From: Ypsolopha sequella
Lineage: Eukaryota; Arthropoda; Insecta; Lepidoptera; Ypsolophidae
Length of the DNA: 64,000 nt
Reading direction: 5' to 3'
Assembly: GCA_934047225.1 (NCBI GenBank)
Contig: OW203990.1
Location: 28,995,045 to 29,059,044 of the forward strand
The notes under the pieces: model-generated
Told to the model about the DNA's origin: nothing
Database searches by the model: none
The model's input: only the letters and a program-made list of their open reading frames with translations
Position numbers and translations under genes: made by a program
Shown: positions 1 to 58,240 of the stretch, in pieces
How the letters are laid out: each line of letters starts with the position of its first letter
How positions within the stretch are numbered: position 1 is the stretch's first letter

Positions 1-195
1 CAAAATAATTCTCTAACACAACCTCAAGTGAACGTCAAAATCTGTCAAATACCTAAAATAAGGAAACTTGCCCGCGATATTAATGTGTGTAATCACAAAA
101 CATTTTTAACTTTTAAAAAAGATGCATTTTTATCCAGAAAATAGCAATGATCCTAAGATAAGTATTTGGTAGTGTAACAACCAGAATATGTATAA

Positions 196-258
196 AGTAA
201 TAAAAGTAATATGTGTAAAGCAATAAAAGTAATATATGTAAAGTAATAAAAGTAATAC
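196..258. repeat. Short AT-rich tandem repeat, about 23 bp x 3
   Basis: Three near copies of (g/c)taataaaagtaatatgtgtaa. The rest of 1-887 is AT-rich with no supportable feature. Confidence 0.6.
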
Positions 259-887
259 TTATGTATAAAATAAAAAAGCATTCGGCAAATACTACAAACA
301 CTTCATTAAAAATTGCCTGTTTAACGTTATATAGCTTTTTTATCTACTTTAAGACTATTTTATATTGCAAAATGTCAAAGATACTCGCACAGTTAGATTA
401 CCTATATCAAACAATAAGTACGTATATATCATATTTGACATCTGCAAAAGGCCGTACGTCGACAAACAACTCAACGCTTAAATGCATGATTTCATATTTT
501 TACATAAAACCGTTGTCACTGAACAATTCATATTACACGACAATTGCCCTGCCATTTTTCAAAACTAAAATTTCTTGGATTGTTTATAGGGCAAAGAGCT
601 AAAGAAAAACACTTATTATAATGTTTGATAACAAAAAATCTCTTCTACAATGTCAACTGCCAAATTACGTAAAAAAACATTTCTAATGCATTTTATTTTA
701 AAAACAATTTTTGTCAATTGGAAACAGCACGCATTTAAGGGTACATTTTTCGGGTATCAAATATGTACCTACTTTTAACAAGAAGTAACACTGTATCATA
801 TTGTACGTATGTAACATTTCATACTGTTTATATTATATTGTTGGTCCTTAAATTATGGTAATTAAACTTTAAAACACTGTTAAAATC

Positions 888-1250
888 AATGTTCACACCG
901 AGCTCGCCCCTGGCAACAAGTTGCTATATTACAATGTTCACACCGGGCTCGCCCCTGGCAACAAGTTGCTATATTACAATGTTCACACCGGGCTTGCCCC
1001 TGGCAACAAGTTGCTATATTACAATGGTCACACCGGGCTCGCCCCTGGCAACAAGTTGCTATATTACAATGTTCACACCGGGCTCGCCCCTGGCAACAAG
1101 TTGCTATATTACAATGTTCACACCGGGCTCGCCCCTGGCAACAAGTTGCTATATTACAATGTTCACACCGGGCTCGCCCCTGGCAACAAGTTGCTATATT
1201 ACAATGTTCACACCGGGCTGTCCCCTGGCAACAAGTTGCTATATTACAAT
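888..1250. repeat. 45-bp tandem array, 8 copies
   Basis: Unit begins aatgttcacaccgggctcgc; a few substitutions separate the copies. As 45 is divisible by three, long frames are open by construction; they are not genes. From 1251 to 2218 I see only AT-rich sequence. Confidence 0.95.
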
Positions 1251-2218
1251 ACTATAACAGTTGGTAATAAAAAGACAACAGCAAAACTTTACACACGAGA
1301 TAACGGCGGAAACAAAAACAAACACGAGTCAAAATAAATAAAACACCAGCTCAGACTTATCCACAAACCCTACAAGTCTGAATCCTTTAGACCCTGTGAT
1401 AAAACCTAGCGACAAACTTTAAAAAATCTAGACTTTAAGATCTAATGTTGCTCCTTACGTCTAGATAACTTAGTGTAATTGAAACTTCAGGTACTTCGTC
1501 GGCGTTCCTTTTTATTAAATAGTAATCTGAGTTCTATACTGCTTTAATATTTACAAGTGTAATAGCTGTCATTTTAATGGTAAATCCACAGACAACATAT
1601 ATCTAGTCTAGCGGTATCTAGATTTGGGGTGAAAAGGTTATATAAGGCTAGAACTATTACTACATTATATTTACTTATTTAACATTATTAGGTAAGCATT
1701 GTAATAAAAGTACAAATTAGAGTTATTTATTAATAACATTGTGCTTTTAACCGGATTTAACAATAAATTTGACAGCAAATTACATTACAATATATACAAG
1801 TTAAAATTATTTAAATTGTACCTAGGTGCATTTTCATTTCTGCAATAAATATGTAAAACATGAAGAATAATTGTATTGTGAAATAAGAAGTTGTTGTCGA
1901 TAAAACTGAAAATATGTACATAAAATTAAAAGTGGGAAAGAAATATTTTGTGAAACTGTAATAAATCTATAGGAAAGTAGTATAAAAATACCTATAAATA
2001 AAAAAGTAATACTATTAACTAATCAGTGAGCGCTGTCAGTATTTATCTATAACCACAGGTCGATGGGTATGTAATAGTAATCATATTAACAACTTAATTG
2101 TTTCAACATTAATTCTAACACCTAAAAGAACTTACAACGAAGAAAATGAGGTAGATATAAAATTGTGATATGGAATAATAAACAACGAACTTTTCAAGAT
2201 ATTTTAGAAATTTTAAGG

Positions 2219-2498
2219 TTCGAGATAGCTAGTTCCGTCCGTGGATACAGACCGGGTGTATATACTGAACTACTTTCGAGATAGCTAGTTCCGTCCGTGG
2301 ATACAGACCGGGTGTATATACTGAACTACTTTCGAGATAGCTAGTTCCGTCCGTGGATACAGACCGGGTGTATATACTGAACTACTTTCGAGATAGCTAG
2401 TTCCGTCCGTGGATACAGACCGGGTGTATATACTGAACTACTTTCGAGATAGCTAGTTCCGTCCGTGGATACAGACCGGGTGTATATACTGAACTACT
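2219..2498. repeat. 56-bp tandem array, 5 copies
   Basis: Exactly five copies (280 bp) of a unit starting ttcgagatagctagttccgt, apparently identical, so a recent expansion. From 2499 to about 3960 nothing is recognisable; part of it may be 3' flank of the receptor gene. Confidence 0.95.
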
Positions 2499-3959
2499 CT
2501 CCCAGACACACATTCCTGTGGAAATTAAAAAGAAGTATCACTGTCATTATTTATGGGCAGCCCAAATTTTCTATTTATTTGCGAGGTTGTGTTTCTTTAA
2601 CAAAATTGCTTAGTATTATCAGTTGATTATGTTCAACTGGTGATAGCTGTCCATCTCCACCCTAAATATTAAAGTGCAATAATAAATAGATAGCTTGGTA
2701 AACGTTGGTAAATCTTAGGACATTATCGCTTGAGTTCGTTGTAATTATATAATTTTTGGAATTTCCTTTAACAATCTAACTTACTTCACGTTAAGTTTAA
2801 GTAAGTGTCTAGAAAGAAAAAACTTTGCGTGTGCATTTTAAAGTGTAAAAATACATAAACTATAACAAGGATATAAAACCTGTGCGTTGATTTAATATTT
2901 AACAAAAACTAGAGGTACATTAGAATAAATAACAGTTGTATTAATCTGAAACTAACATATTAGGTACGGAATGTAAGGTGAGGGTAGGCGATAGCTTCTG
3001 TGGCTTAACAATGCTACATAGATAGTAAAAAGAAAAATAAATACCTATTTTCTTTTTCTTACGTCGTAAAACATTTCCTTGCTATATACAGATGAAATAA
3101 GGTACCATAGAGTGTTTGGATTTACATTTTGGTCTGTTGATTTTGTACGATCATGTTGCACTTACGGTGAATATAATAACTGCTCTATATTTAGAGTTAC
3201 TAGGTATTTTTAGGTTTCAACATGGTGTAAGTATTATTTTGGAGGCACTAGAGTTAAATTTTAATAATTTAATTTGATGAACACCCCATAATGTAAGTAA
3301 TTTTAAGCCCAGGTGAAGAAGGTTAACTGCCTTAATTGGTACATGAGATAGAGTTTAATATCTTCAAGCAATATCCCAAAAAACCGAAATAGTACTCTAT
3401 AAACGCGCCCTGTATTCATTATTGTCTTGGCGCCTTTGACTTACAATCCAATGGTCGCTTGTATTAGTTACGCTATTTACACGATGCAAAATTGCCTTAA
3501 ACGACAAAAATAAATGTTAATTTAGTTTGCCAAGATGGAGGTCTAATTTTATTTATCGAGTTGTACCGTTTATAGGGTAACTATCGATAATACATAGTTG
3601 CCCTACCCAGGCTACCTCATCGTTATTCATTTGAAATATGTTTGCTTTATTAGTTCATTTTAAAGTTAAATATGCGTAAATAACTTATTATAACTACTTT
3701 ATACGCAAAACCGAATCGTATCAAATATATTAAATAATATCAGATACATTAATTTAGACGGATTAAGAAGGAGAAGTAAAATTATGTTTAGAAATTAAGC
3801 TAATTTAGTCCAACATGCAACGTTGTGTTAATCAGTCTTTATTTAGGTACTTGTTTCAATATGTTGCTGCTAACTTACCTTCGAAATTACCTCAAACAGT
3901 TCACAAAACAAAATGGTGTTTGTTCCAACATTTACAATCCGACTTTATTTAAAGACCTC

Positions 3960-4681
3960 AGCACACGGAAAGCGGGGCAGTAGCGAGGCGCGATTAAAGC
4001 GCACGCGTTAGCAGGCTAATTACTATGGAAGTAACGCCACACAGAAAGCGCGGCGGGTCGCCCCACTACCAGAGCCACTGAGTGATGGCACTTATGACAG
4101 CTGCATTTAGTGATGAGGTACATTTCAAATTTCGGTTAAAAATAAAAATCAAGTGTGAGTTTACTCAACATTAGACACTTCATTCAACATTCAACATAAT
4201 GATACAAAAGGAAAATGTGCCAAAACCAGTGGCGTAGCTATCGGAGGGCTATGCGGTGTAGTGCCCCGGGGTCCCCAAGGGATGTTTAAATATCTAAATT
4301 GAAAAAAGTATTTTACTATCATTTATTTTCGTTTAGTTTAACTTCGTCATTGTTTTGTTTTTAAATAAATATTATTGCGTAACTTGGCGAACTCAAACAC
4401 ATAAAAATTCTTTTATTAAATTCTTTGTTTCTATACGGATTCTATTGCACAATAAAGCAACATTCAAATCGAAAAATAATAACCGAAACAAGTAGTACAT
4501 CACTATCAACAATGAAGTATTAAATTTTTTAATTCACACTTGCTTATAAATAATTACGATACTTTGTAGGCATTTAAACGTCATAGGCGCCATCACTCAG
4601 TGGCTCTACTGTAGTTAGTAATTCGCTAGCTGACGCCACCCTATGATCACGCTCTGTTTCTGCCCCGTTTTCTATGTGCCG
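3960..4681. mobile_element. Non-autonomous DNA element with imperfect long inverted arms
   Basis: The left arm from 3960 (gcacacggaaagcggggcag) is inverted at the right end (ctgccccgttttctatgtgc, to 4680). Both arms run inwards to gagccactgagtgatggc at about 4073-4090 and its inverse at about 4588-4606. No transposase ORF. An inner block near 4229 begins ccagtggcgtagc, resembling one end of a hAT-type element without a matching partner in the window. Confidence 0.6.
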
Positions 4682-4975
4682 AAGCTTTAACCGACTCCGA
4701 TTAAAATAAGTTATCCACGCATACCATCACTAACGGATTATCTAGCCTCACTCTTTACCTAACAACATTTAGTATTTAGTACCCTCTTAATAAATCGTAT
4801 ATCATTTTTAAACTCCGACGCTAATACAATATAACTATACAAAAAAGTGCTTTGTACAAAATCTCAATTCGTTTTACTATACAATACACCGGCGAATTGA
4901 CATTAGGACCTACATCGAGGTCCGGAGGCCGCCTGCCCCAAGTGTAGTTCTAAACACTTGTTCTAACGGCAGACC

Positions 4976-50557
<45,582 letters not shown>

Positions 50558-50634
50558 CTGGAACCAAATGAAATGAAATATAAATGGATGTTTTAATAAA
50601 ATTTATTGAAAAAGGCGTTACTTTGCGGAAGTCC

Positions 50635-50929
50635 ATCATGAATATGTGGATATATTAATAATTTGCAATATTCCGCTAAACACTCTTACCATGCTATTCA
50701 AAATGCAGACTCAAGCACCGCCCGCCCTCCCGCATAAAACATGCAAAAGCAAAGTAAGCAGTTTTCTTGCTTGTTATTTAAGATTGCTTTATTTTGTGCT
50801 CGTACTGCTTGCTTTGCTTGTGCATGTTTTATGCGGGAGGGCGGGCGGTGCTTGAGTCTGCATTTTGAATAGCATGGTAAGAGTATTTAGCGGAATATTG
50901 CAAATCATTAATATATCCACAAATTCAGG
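50635..50929. mobile_element. Foldback element with arms of about 122 bp
   Basis: Left arm 50635-50757 and right arm 50808-50929 are nearly perfect inverse copies (including caagcaccgcccgccctccc), with a 50-bp loop. It lies about 80 bases upstream of the first visible receptor exon. Confidence 0.85.
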
Positions 50930-51479
50930 ATGTTTTAATGTTATATTCATTATATACAATCTAAATATAAAACCAGAAAATACAATACAATGAAATGAAA
51001 ATAACCTTACTTAATTTCAATAAAATAGTACATTTACCATAAATTTAATCTAATATTTAACTCAAAACAATCATCCGATTTTTCATAGTAAAAACTTGGT
51101 ACCTATGAAATGTATGGACAGAATATTGGAGTAAATCATATACATATAATGTAATATATGCAAAAATTATGATAAACATTATGTATTTCTATGTCGTATT
51201 AGGGCCTTCTTTCACTAGGCCCTTCAATTTTGAATTTATAGCTACATTCAAGCCAAAATAATGAACAATTCCTAGAAGAAATCGGGGCATTTATGACATA
51301 ATGTAATAATGGAGATCCGAAAAAATTAAGGGCCTTTTGATAAAAGTCCCTCAATCGACTTAGGGCCAATAGGTGATAATAATCACTGGTGTAAAATAAT
51401 ATGACAAATATATGTAAAAAAGAATAAATAGGTACCATATAAGTATAAAAAATAATTAGGTACAATATATGTATAAAGA

Positions 51480-51600
51480 ATAAGTAGGTACAATATATGC
51501 CTAACTCCGCCACTTCGATTAGTTTTGCTGAGAAAAAGGGCAAAAAACTTAGCAAGACATGTTTTTTTTTTTTCTTTTTGTTTTTGTCTCTTTTAATATT
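51480..51600 (-). mobile_element. LINE 3' UTR fragment
   Basis: The segment ccacttcgattagttttgct to gggcaaaaaacttagcaaga matches 29335-29400 of the intact LINE. Confidence 0.6.
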
Positions 51601-51705
51601 TATATATAGTGTTTGTTACAGCATTGGTACTTATAGGTACTTTAGTTAACTAAAGAAATAAAAATACAATACAGGAGAAATTTATGCCTTACTGCAAAAA
51701 GTTGA

Positions 51706-52222
51706 TATAAGGTCAACTCCGCAAAGACCGTCTGTCGGTTAAGAGCGTCCAGCAAGAAAAACAACGGTTTCTGAAGGAACCACAAAGATCGCAGTACAAT
51801 CTGCGACATAATAGACCTCTTCTTCTAAATGAGCGGCCATTTTAATTTAGTTCGTTTAACAACTGACATTAATTATTCAGATACCACGGGACAAAAAAAA
51901 AGTGGTTTGAGTCAATCATTTTTGAAATCTTTAGAGGTAAGCTTATTCTTTATTAATTAATTTAATTATTATATTAAAATAGAATTAAACACATTATCCA
52001 CTAAGTTATACCTGGTGAAAAGAAACCTAACTTCAAAATGTAGTAGTAGGGAAGTCCGTCTAGATTTTGGAGGGCAAGATCGTCACATCGGTCTTCGCCG
52101 TTTTCAGATGTTGTAAACCTTTTGTGTTTAAATATATTTTAAATTATTGTTGGGTTGGTTGGTTGGGTCGAATAATATTTTTTTATGAACTGTGATGCCG
52201 TCATTCGCCGAGTTGACCTATA
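51706..52222. mobile_element. MITE-like element with short inverted ends
   Basis: Ends ataaggtcaactccgc and gcgagttgacctata style inverse (gccgagttgacctata). No ORF. Confidence 0.45.
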
Positions 52223-52641
52223 GTTTCCACCTATACCCTCAAGTTTTTCGAAGGGCGGTAGAGTAAGAGCCTACTAGGAGGTTTGCGGGGGATGATAATT
52301 CGGCCGCTCCCCTCGTCACCCGCTGTCCTCAGGCGTATATCCTCCTCAAAAATAAATGAAATAAGTTATTCTTTAGGTACCAAACTAAAATAAACTTGTA
52401 ACGAGAGCAAGTTATTGAACCGATTTGTACCCGACATGGTATCGCGTAACAACATTTTACATCAGACACTAAAAGCTACCTGTAGATATAAAATAAAAAT
52501 TAGAATGCATGAGAGGAGCCCCCTGGGTGGCATACAGTGAGATACAACCACTGATTAGTATCTCCAAATACGCCCTGGGCAACCTGGACAGTAAGGCAGA
52601 TCCTTACATATCAACCGGTGTGGTATGCAGGTATGCTCTGC

Positions 52642-53006
52642 CAGGGTTGCCAGGTGTTCGATTTTTTTACCAAACTGTTCGGTATTTCAGCCCCGTGTTC
52701 GGTGTTTTGTATGAAGAAAATACCAAAGTATGGGTGGTTCAGTATTTGCGAAAGTCCATTCATATCATCATATCACACATTTATTTACTGTTTCACAAAA
52801 TCAAATCCATACAGATTTGGCGCGCTGTTGCTAGCCGGTGCGTGGTGTATTCGCGACCTTGATTGATCGTTTCCTTCGTCAGGTACTTTTCGGTTATTTT
52901 TTCAGTTTGATCTGGCCAAAAATTCGACAAATTGTACCAAAAAAATCATAGGGGGATTTGATAGAAAAATGTTCGATTTTTTCATTTGGACCTCCTGGCA
53001 ACCCTG
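52642..53006. mobile_element. hAT-type MITE with 8-bp target duplication
   Basis: Inverted ends CAGGGTTGCCAGG / CCTGGCAACCCTG, 365 bp, with TGCTCTGC directly repeated at 52634-52641 and 53007-53014. TIR sequence and 8-bp duplication are the hAT hallmarks. No transposase. Confidence 0.88.
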
Positions 53007-53557
53007 TGCTCTGCTCGTGGCGTGTGACCACCCTCGTGTCATAAGAAGCCGTACCAGGAGACTGGTTACAGACAGTTGCGTAGTATCAGTCATACGTCTG
53101 GTACCAACTTCTGTAGATTTTGCGGAAGGATGACTGACACACTCGTGTCCACGTATTGCTACGTCGTTCGTAGTCCGACCGCAAATACGCGTCAAAGGCA
53201 AAGTTTGTGCGAGAGAGTACGCTTCATTGTATATCACATTGACGCGTCACATTGACGCGAGGTAGTGGCCAACGCGAAATGAAAGCACAGAAAGTAAAAC
53301 GAAAAAAAAATGCTTAGACATGACAGTAATTATTTCATTACTTATTCATATTTTAATATAACATTAATCATTTCCCGACGCTTTCTTAAATTCAGCCCTT
53401 TACTTAGCAAACAAGAAGTACTTGGACAAAGTTTAACACACGAAAGCTACTTAATAACATTAGACAAACCTACCCTGTAATCGCGGGATTACAGAAACTG
53501 CAGGGCGGATGGGATTTGACACAGGAGAATTGTGGAAACAATGTGGGTGCACTGACC

Positions 53558-53800
53558 TGGTTAGAATGTTTCGATGGGCCGGCAAATCCGCCGTGTTTCG
53601 TCTCCTCTCGTTGGGCTGATTGAGTTGGCGGTGATGAGCAGTGATGAGCTGGATGTCTCGGAGTAATACACAGCACTGATATGTTCACAAGACACGGTAA
53701 ATACGCGAGATTGTTTGTATCGGCGGCGCGAATATATACACATGTGTCGTTCTAGACGATTCGGACGGAACAGAGCGAGCGCCGGCGCGCGAGTCCAGTT
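53558..53800 (-). promoter_or_regulatory. Candidate 5' non-coding exon and promoter of the receptor gene
   Basis: A GC-rich block (GCGAGCGCCGGCGCGCGAG near 53775-53795) is followed on the minus strand by ATATCAGTGC, an arthropod initiator-like TCAGT, and then a good splice donor CTAACCAG|GTCAGT at 53557/53558. No ATG opens a credible signal peptide in any frame, so if it is an exon it is untranslated. It lies directly between the gene body and the 33-bp array. A role as promoter is inference. Confidence 0.35.
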
Positions 53801-53862
53801 GGCGCCAGGCGCTGTGTTGCGAAATTACTCATCCGAATGCGTCACGCTTGTGGCGTGAACAT

Positions 53863-56800
53863 ACCCTGTCCCGCGCAATAACATTAGACAAACCTACCCT
53901 GTCCCGCGCAATAACATTAGACAAACCTACCCTGTCCCGCGCAATAACATTAGACAAACCTACCCTGTCCCGCGCAATAACATTAGACAAACCTACCCTG
54001 TCCCGCGCAATAACATTAGACAAACCTACCCTGTCCCGCGCAAGAGCATTAGACAAACCTACTCCGTCCCACGCATTAACATTAGACAAACCTACCCTGT
54101 CCCGCGCAATAACATTAGACAAACCTACCCTGTCCCGCGCAATAACATTAGACAAACCTACCCTGTCCCGCGCAATAACATTAGACAAACCTACCCTGTC
54201 CCGCGCAATAACATTAGACAAACCTACCCTGTCCCGCGCAAGAGCATTAGACAAACCTACTCCGTCCCACGCATTAACATTAGACAAACCTACCCTGTCC
54301 CGCGCAATAACATTAGACAAACCTACCCTATCCCACGCAATAACATTAGACAAACCTACCCTGTCCCGCGCAATAACATTAGACAAACCTACCCTGTCCC
54401 GCGCAATAACATTAGACAAACCTACCCTGTCCCGCGCAATAACATTAGACAAACCTACCCTGTCCCACGCATTAACATTAGACAAACCTACCCTGTCCCG
54501 CGCAATAACATTAGACAAACCTACCCTATCCCACGCAATAACATTAGACAAACCTACCCTGTCCCGCGCAAGAACATTAGACAAACCTACCCTGTCCCGC
54601 GCAATAACATTAGACAAACCTACCCTGTCCCGCGCAATAACATTAGACAAACCTACCCTGTCCCGCGCAATAACATTAGACAAACCTACCCTGTCCCGCG
54701 CAATAACATTAGACAAACCTACCCTGTCCCGCGCAATAACATTAGACAAACCTACCCTGTCCCACGCAATAACATTAGACAAACCTACCCTGTCCCGCGC
54801 AATAACATTAGACAAACCTACCCTGTCCCGCGCAATAACATTAGACAAACCTACCCTGTCCCGCGCAATAACATTAGACAAACCTACCCTGTCCCGCGCA
54901 ATAACATTAGACAAACCTACCCTGTCCCGCGCAATAACATTAGACAAACCTACCCTGTCCCGCGCAATAACATTAGACAAACCTACCCTGTCCCGCGCAA
55001 TAACATTAGACAAACCTACCCTGTCCCACGCAATAACATTAGACAAACCTACCCTGTCCCGCGCAATAACATTAGACAAACCTACCCTGTCCCACGCATT
55101 AACATTAGACAAACCTACCCTGTCCCACGCATTAACATTAGACAAACCTACCCTGTCCCACGCATTAACATTAGACAAACCTACCCTGTCCCACGCATTA
55201 ACATTAGACAAACCTACCCTGTCCCACGCATTTACATTAGATAAACCTACCCTGTCCCACGCATTAACATTAGATAAACCTACCCTGTCCCACGCATTTA
55301 CATTAGATAAACCTACCCTGTCCCACGCATTAACATTAGACAAACCTACCCTGTCCCACGCATTAACATTAGACAAACCTACCCTGTCCCACGCATTAAC
55401 ATTAGACAAACCTACCCTGTCCCACGCATTTACATTAGATAAACCTACCCTGTCCCACGCATTTACATTAGATAAACCTACCCTGTCCCACGCATTAACA
55501 TTAGACAAACCTACCCTGTCCCACGCATTAACATTAGACAAACCTACCCTGTCCCACGCATTAACATTAGACAAACCTACCCTGTCCCACGCATTAACAT
55601 TAGACAAACCTACCCTGTCCCACGCATTAACATTAGACAAACCTACCCTGTCCCACGCATTAACATTAGACAAACCTACCCTGTCCCACGCAATAACATT
55701 AGACAAACCTACCCTGTCCCACGCAATAACATTAGACAAACCTACCCTGTCCCACGCATTAACATTAGACAAACCTACCCTGTCCCACGCATTAACATTA
55801 GACAAACCTACCCTGTCCCACGCATTAACATTAGACAAACCTACCCTGTCCCACGCAATAACATTAGACAAACCTACCCTGTCCCACGCAATAACATTAA
55901 GACAAACCTACCCTGTCCCACGCATTAACATTAGACAAACCTACCCTGTCCCACGCATTAACATTAGACAAACCTACCCTGTCCCACGCATTAACATTAG
56001 ACAAACCTACCCTGTCCCACGCATTAACATTAGACAAACCTACCCTGTCCCACGCAATAACATTAAGACAAACCTACCCTGTCCCACGCATTAACATTAG
56101 ACAAACCTACCCTGTCCCACGCATTAACATTAGACAAACCTACCCTGTCCCACGCATTAACATTAGACAAACCTACCCTGTCCCACGCATTAACATTAGA
56201 CAAACCTACCCTGTCCCACGCATTAACATTAGACAAACCTACCCTGTCCCACGCATTAACATTAGACAAACCTACCCTGTCCCACGCAATAACATTAAGA
56301 CAAACCTACCCTGTCCCACGCATTAACATTAGACAAACCTACCCTGTCCCACGCATTAACATTAGACAAACCTACCCTGTCCCACGCATTAACATTAGAC
56401 AAACCTACCCTGTCCCACGCAATAACATTAAGACAAACCTACCCTGTCCCACGCATTAACATTAGACAAACCTACCCTGTCCCACGCATTAACATTAGAC
56501 AAACCTACCCTGTCCCACGCATTAACATTAGACAAACCTACCCTGTCCCACGCATTAACATTAGACAAACCTACCCTGTCCCACGCATTAACATTAGACA
56601 AACCTACCCTGTCCCACGCAATAACATTAGACAAACCTACCCTGTCCCACGCAATAACATTAAGACAAACCTACCCTGTCCCACGCATTAACATTAGACA
56701 AACCTACCCTGTCCCACGCATTAACATTAGACAAACCTACCCTGTCCCACGCATTAACATTAGACAAACCTACCCTGTCCCACGCATTAACATTAGACAA

Positions 56801-56870
56801 ACCTACCCTGTCCCACGCAATAACATTAGACAAACCTACCCTGTCCCGCTCAATAACATTAGACCCACCT
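53863..56870. repeat. 33-bp minisatellite array, about 91 copies
   Basis: Unit cctaccctgtcccgcgcaat+aacattagacaaa. Two variant classes are segregated: gcgcaataac towards 53.9-55.1 kb, cacgcattaac beyond. A 198-bp (six-unit) higher-order period is visible at 54041/54239 and 54329/54527. Five units carry one extra A (near 55895, 56061, 56293, 56426, 56658). Both strands are open for about 2 kb only because the unit is 11 codons without a stop. Confidence 0.97.
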
Positions 56871-57354
56871 ATCCTGTGCCGCGTAATAACAAGCTTTGGG
56901 AACTAAAAAAACCTGACTTAACTGAGCTCGCAAAAATTAGTTTCAAAACTAATTTTGGGAAAAATGGCCGTTAGGTTTGTCACATGTGCTGCCTTCCTCT
57001 AGTTGGATATTAGTTTTAGTTTGTAATAGTAGACACTAAAAAGAAGGATCTTGAACGATTATTGCTGAAAGGGGTTTTCACTGCTTTTTACTCATTTTAG
57101 GATTCCATACGCAAAGGTTGCCAAAAGCAACCCTATTACTAAGTTTCCGCCATCTGTCTGACTGTCACAGCTGTCTCTTCAGCCATAATAGGTAGCCAAT
57201 TGAAACTTCTATTTATTGCCTCTACCACGGTAATAAATAAAAAATCAAGTAATCGAAACTAAACTGCATTTTTTCAAGGTTTTTTGTTCCCAGCTCTATC
57301 TTGAAATTTTTAATATACGTATAGACAAGTTTCAAATTGGGTCAGATTGTAGTA

Positions 57355-57465
57355 CAGTGGAGACCGCATCAAGTAAGACACATTGGACTTTGTATCTATC
57401 TTATATTCTTCTCTGTAGGGGCTAATGTCGTACTGCAAGTGTATAGCTTGATGTGGTCTCCACTG
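57355..57465. mobile_element. Tc1/pogo-like MITE
   Basis: Ends cagtggagaccgcatcaagt / gcttgatgtggtctccactg with TA on both sides, 111 bp. Confidence 0.75.
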
Positions 57466-58042
57466 TACATACTCTGTATGTAGTCTTTAGTAAAAGAAAA
57501 AATTAAAAAAAAACGGGTATTTACTTACTATTTAGGGCGCTACCCTTTTGGACGCCTTGATGGGCGCTATATACTGTTTTATCTAGAGGTACTTTAATGT
57601 TTTTAGGGTTCCGGAAGAGTGCCAAACGTCAAAACCCAAAAAAGGTCTGTGTCTGTGTTGTGGTACGGAATCCTTTGTGCTCGGGTCCCACTCGCATTTG
57701 GCCGATTTTTGTGAATAAAACCGTTGTCCACGAACTTGGCGAATAGGCGTTAGTTTCACAATAAAAGAAGATACAGCTCTACAATTATTATGGTGGTTTA
57801 GGTACAGTCAAGCATTGTCAATAAAAACCTGCCGCCAATAACTGAGAACTGTCATGTTGACGTACGTAAGTACACATTTTTTTTTGCAACTACAAAAATG
57901 TATACATATAAGTTGTAGTTTGTACACAATGCACGGGTTGTACAGACTGGATTTATTTTTATTTTTAAAATGTGTCGCTTTCTGACACTAGTTTTTACCC
58001 GCGACTTCGTATGTTGCTGACCTCTGTATACATACTTGCCTC

Positions 58043-58240
58043 GATACAGCACCATCTAGCTAGTTGTACACTGCACATAGCGTGTTGTGTATATACAGCA
58101 CCATCTAGCTAGTTGTACACTGCACATAGCGTGTTGTGTATATACAGCACCATCTAGCTAGTTGTACACTGCACATAGCGTGTTGTGTATATACAGCACC
58201 ATCTAGCTAGTTGTACACTGCACATAGCGTGTTGTGTATC
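58043..58240. repeat. 49-bp tandem array, 4 copies
   Basis: Unit begins atacagcaccatctagctag; four apparently identical copies. From 58260 to about 59870 I see only AT-rich unannotatable sequence. Confidence 0.93.

Noticed and set aside
889..1337. Overlapping repetitive frames of 122 and 138 codons
   Set aside because: Product of the 45-bp tandem array; no start context, splice signals or recognisable protein.
53470..53743. Coding first exon with signal peptide
   Set aside because: The frames here have no ATG followed by a hydrophobic segment; at most an untranslated exon.
53829..56094. Long open frames of 680 and 748 codons on opposite strands
   Set aside because: Both are read-throughs of the 33-bp array; a unit of 11 codons without stops opens both strands automatically, and single-base insertions break the frame repeatedly.
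53863..56870. Telomeric repeat
   Set aside because: The unit contains ttag but no tandem TTAGG, the insect telomere motif.
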